From UBA2868 sp045627745 (GTDB lineage: Bacteria; Bacillota; Clostridia; Lachnospirales; Lachnospiraceae), in the NCBI GenBank assembly GCA_045627745.1, contig JAZQOI010000035.1, forward strand, positions 10,492 through 74,491: a stretch of DNA of 64,000 nt, read 5' to 3'. Below, piece after piece: positions 62,533 through 64,000 of this stretch; within the stretch, counting starts at the first letter, position 1, and each line of letters begins with the position of its first letter. The notes under the pieces were generated by a model. The model was given only the letters and a program-made list of their open reading frames with translations, was not told the origin of the DNA and did no database searches. Position numbers and translations under genes: made by a program.

Positions 62533-62760
62533 ATGCGCTTTAGTTATAATAAGCTTACAGTAACTGGTAGAGAAGTGCTTTTCCAATCTAAGAAAACTAA
62601 TGTAATTGCGGACATCCGATAAAGATAAGTCATCTGGATTTTTATCACCAGTCCAACGCAAAAAGACCGTTATCTGATTGAAGTAAACATCAGCTGTAGA
62701 CGGTCTAAGATTTCGAATCAGGCATTCCTGCTTGATTTTTTCATAGTATTCTTCATACAT
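62491..62760 (-). pseudogene. N-terminal fragment of a tyrosine recombinase/integrase
   Basis: The 89-codon minus-strand frame opens 'MYEEYYEKIKQECLIRN' and has 'LRPSTADVYFNQITVFLRW' and 'LSLSDVRNYISFLR', the SAM-like core-binding domain of tyrosine recombinases. After about residue 65 the match fades, and the frame stops inside the 3' end of the ABC-3C ATPase gene. The catalytic R-H-R-Y domain is absent. Breakage probably coincides with arrival of the ABC-3C block, with the junction near 62533-62565. Confidence 0.72.
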
Positions 62761-62767
62761 AAATAAA

Positions 62768-62819
62768 AACCTCCATGAATTTTGTAGTAATAAAAGTAAT
62801 CACTACCATCATGGAGGTT
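62768..62819. repeat. Inverted repeat that could hide the integrase ribosome site
   Basis: AACCTCCATGA (62768-62778) and TCATGGAGGTT (62809-62819) are a perfect 11-bp inverted repeat with a 30-base loop. On the minus strand the left arm supplies the GGAGG that precedes the integrase ATG, so pairing would mask it. It may instead be an element end. Confidence 0.55.
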
Positions 62820-63066
62820 CACGATTTTTATAAATTCTCTTGATGTAAAGAGAAAGCAATGTTAATCTTTTCATAGGCAGTGATAGTATTTGATTGTTAT
62901 GGTGTGGTAACTTAAACAATACCTTATTTAGGGGTTACTATCTACTGTCTTTTTTAAAAGAAAAGCCGCTTTGCAACAACCTTGGCAGGCCGTCGCGCAG
63001 CGACTTAGTTCAAATGGAATTTAACAATTCTGCAAATTCAAATTTGTTAAATTCTAAAAATAGGAT
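62820..63066. other. Gene-free stretch between integrase fragment and GNAT gene
   Basis: A short minus-strand frame before a stop at 62828-62830 reads 'TITAYEKINIAFSLHQENL', possibly the tail of a lost gene. A perfect 11-bp inverted repeat lies at 63017-63027 and 63044-63054, just downstream of the GNAT stop, with a smaller GTCGC-GCA-GCGAC hairpin at 62991-63003. No intact gene was seen. Confidence 0.4.
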
Positions 63067-63546
63067 TTACTTTCGCTTTTCTAAACGATACACTTGCTCT
63101 TCTTCATCGAAAGTTTTCACGCCATCTTTATACCCATATCCCATATGCATATAGAAATCCAACGCAGTTATAGATGCTGGTATCTCTATTCTATTAGCTC
63201 TTGCAAAATACTCATCCGCCTCTAAAGTACATATTATTTGTTTTCCCACACCTTTGTTATGATATTCTGGCAAAACAAATATCGTAAGCAAAATACTTTC
63301 AGTTAAACTTCCCCAATATCCTGCTATTGCACCACATCCGATAATTAACTCTCCATCACAAACCACATACATATGTGAACTTTTTGCTCTTTCGATTAGC
63401 ACACTGGCGGAATGGGATTCCACATTTGCTTCTATATACTCTTTTGAATAATCTCTACTATTTACTTCTCTTAAGGTCCTCGCTACAAGCATTGAGACTT
63501 CTTCAGCATCTTCAGCATTAAATTTTCTTACAATATATTCACTCAT
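63067..63546 (-). CDS. GNAT-family N-acetyltransferase
   Basis: The 159-residue protein is a complete single GNAT domain. The acetyl-CoA pyrophosphate loop is 'VLPEYHNKGVGKQII' (Q/R-x-x-G-x-G type), preceded by a 'GCGAIAGYWG' strand, and 'ALDFYMHMGY' supplies the late motif B region. The substrate cannot be told from sequence. It follows the broken TPR-like gene on the same strand after a gap of about 55 bases. No regulatory signal stands out. Confidence 0.85.
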   Translation of the reverse strand: MSEYIVRKFNAEDAEEVSMLVARTLREVNSRDYSKEYIEANVESHSASVLIERAKSSHMYVVCDGELIIGCGAIAGYWGSLTESILLTIFVLPEYHNKGVGKQIICTLEADEYFARANRIEIPASITALDFYMHMGYGYKDGVKTFDEEEQVYRLEKRK

Positions 63547-63600
63547 TATATATCCTCAATATTTTATAAAATTGGAATTTGATGCTATCTCATCTATGTT

Positions 63601-64000
63601 TCAATTTTCTTTTCCCTTTAATATTTCCGTCACCATATCAAATTGTTCTTTTTCTATAGCAACATCTTTCGGATACGGATAATTCTTCACACTATTCTCA
63701 AAGAGCTTTGCATATTGAGAAGCCTTTTTTTCAGAAGGCTGAACCAATGTATAATAAGCATACATAACTCTCTGTATAGATATAAAACTGGCTGCTTTAT
63801 TTAATTCTTTCTTGTGCAATTTAAATTGCTCTTTTGCAGCCTCCATGTCTTTATCAATAACTATAGTTATGAATAACAGCTCACTATATAAAATCTTCTC
63901 ATGAAGCTGGTTGATGCTCTTAGCATTTTCTAATATATATCACGCTAGTTCTTTCGCTTCATTGTACTTTTCACTTACAAAATAGTAATTAAAACAATTA
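63601..64000 (-). pseudogene. TPR-like helical protein, interrupted by a stop codon; continues past the window
   Basis: From the window edge one minus-strand frame reads 'NCFNYYFVSEKYNEAKELA', a TGA at 63940-63942, then 'YILENAKSINQLHEKILYS' and on through 'MEAAKEQFKLHKKELNKA' to a stop at 63601-63603. The spaced helix pairs look like tetratricopeptide repeats of the kind found in helix-turn-helix regulators and Rap-type proteins. Only the C-terminal part is visible. TGG to TGA is the simplest cause of the break. A short product could start at ATG 63846 (81 residues). Confidence 0.55.

Noticed and set aside
62533..62622. Short ORF after the ABC-3C ATPase gene, starting MRFSYNKL
   Set aside because: It has 29 codons and overlaps the integrase fragment; it resembles the first few residues of a small HTH protein, but the match ends at once.

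Overview
The window reads as a low-GC, Gram-positive Clostridia chromosome, most like Lachnospiraceae. The grounds are AGGAGG-type ribosome sites, very large secreted proteins with 'KGKGNYSGT'-type repeats, a DUF6106-like membrane protein, BspA-type leucine-rich repeats and C1A proteases with a lectin-like domain. No rRNA, tRNA or CRISPR array was seen. Family names come from recognised motifs, not from searches.

1-13 kb: an EF-hand-like protein (+) converges on a minus-strand operon. That operon runs NRPS, then SpoIIE/RsbU-type phosphatase with an RsbW-like kinase domain, then a STAS antagonist, then a small unknown protein. The NRPS (2970+ residues) reads A-T-C-A-T-C-A-T-R. Its first A domain lacks the aspartate that binds an amino acid's amino group, and a reductase domain should release the product. 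The likely product is an N-acylated (or otherwise capped) dipeptide aldehyde or alcohol. The genes overlap or abut, so NRPS and partner-switching module appear co-expressed.

13-21 kb (+): a KdsC-like HAD phosphatase and a ThDP enzyme of the acetolactate synthase/YerE type; a polar amino-acid ABC transporter with an apparently permuted binding domain and an ATPase with a C-terminal extension; a GT2 glycosyltransferase; RfbF; and a DegT-type sugar aminotransferase.

21-46 kb (+): four giant secreted proteins (LRR/Ig protein, LytG-like glucosaminidase, two C1A proteases) mixed with an NAD-dependent sugar epimerase/reductase, two CobW-type GTPases (one His-rich, one fused to a YcgQ-like domain), RfbH and RfbG. 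RfbF, RfbG and RfbH make CDP-3,6-dideoxy-4-ketohexose; with the YerE-like enzyme and the reductase they suggest a deoxy or branched sugar for the cell surface. The E3 reductase partner of RfbH is not in the window.

46-53.5 kb: a minus-strand operon of a membrane-anchored unknown, an MBOAT acyltransferase and a DltD-like SGNH protein (surface O-acylation), then a DUF6106-like protein, guaB and an ABC-2-like membrane protein (+).

53.5-64 kb is accessory and partly decayed. It holds broken genes with in-frame stops or frameshifts, a C-terminal HsdR remnant, an excisionase-like fragment, a DUF4417/toxin/immunity set, an apparently intact ABC three-component conflict system, an integrase N-terminal fragment, a GNAT acetyltransferase and a TPR-like gene broken by a stop codon.
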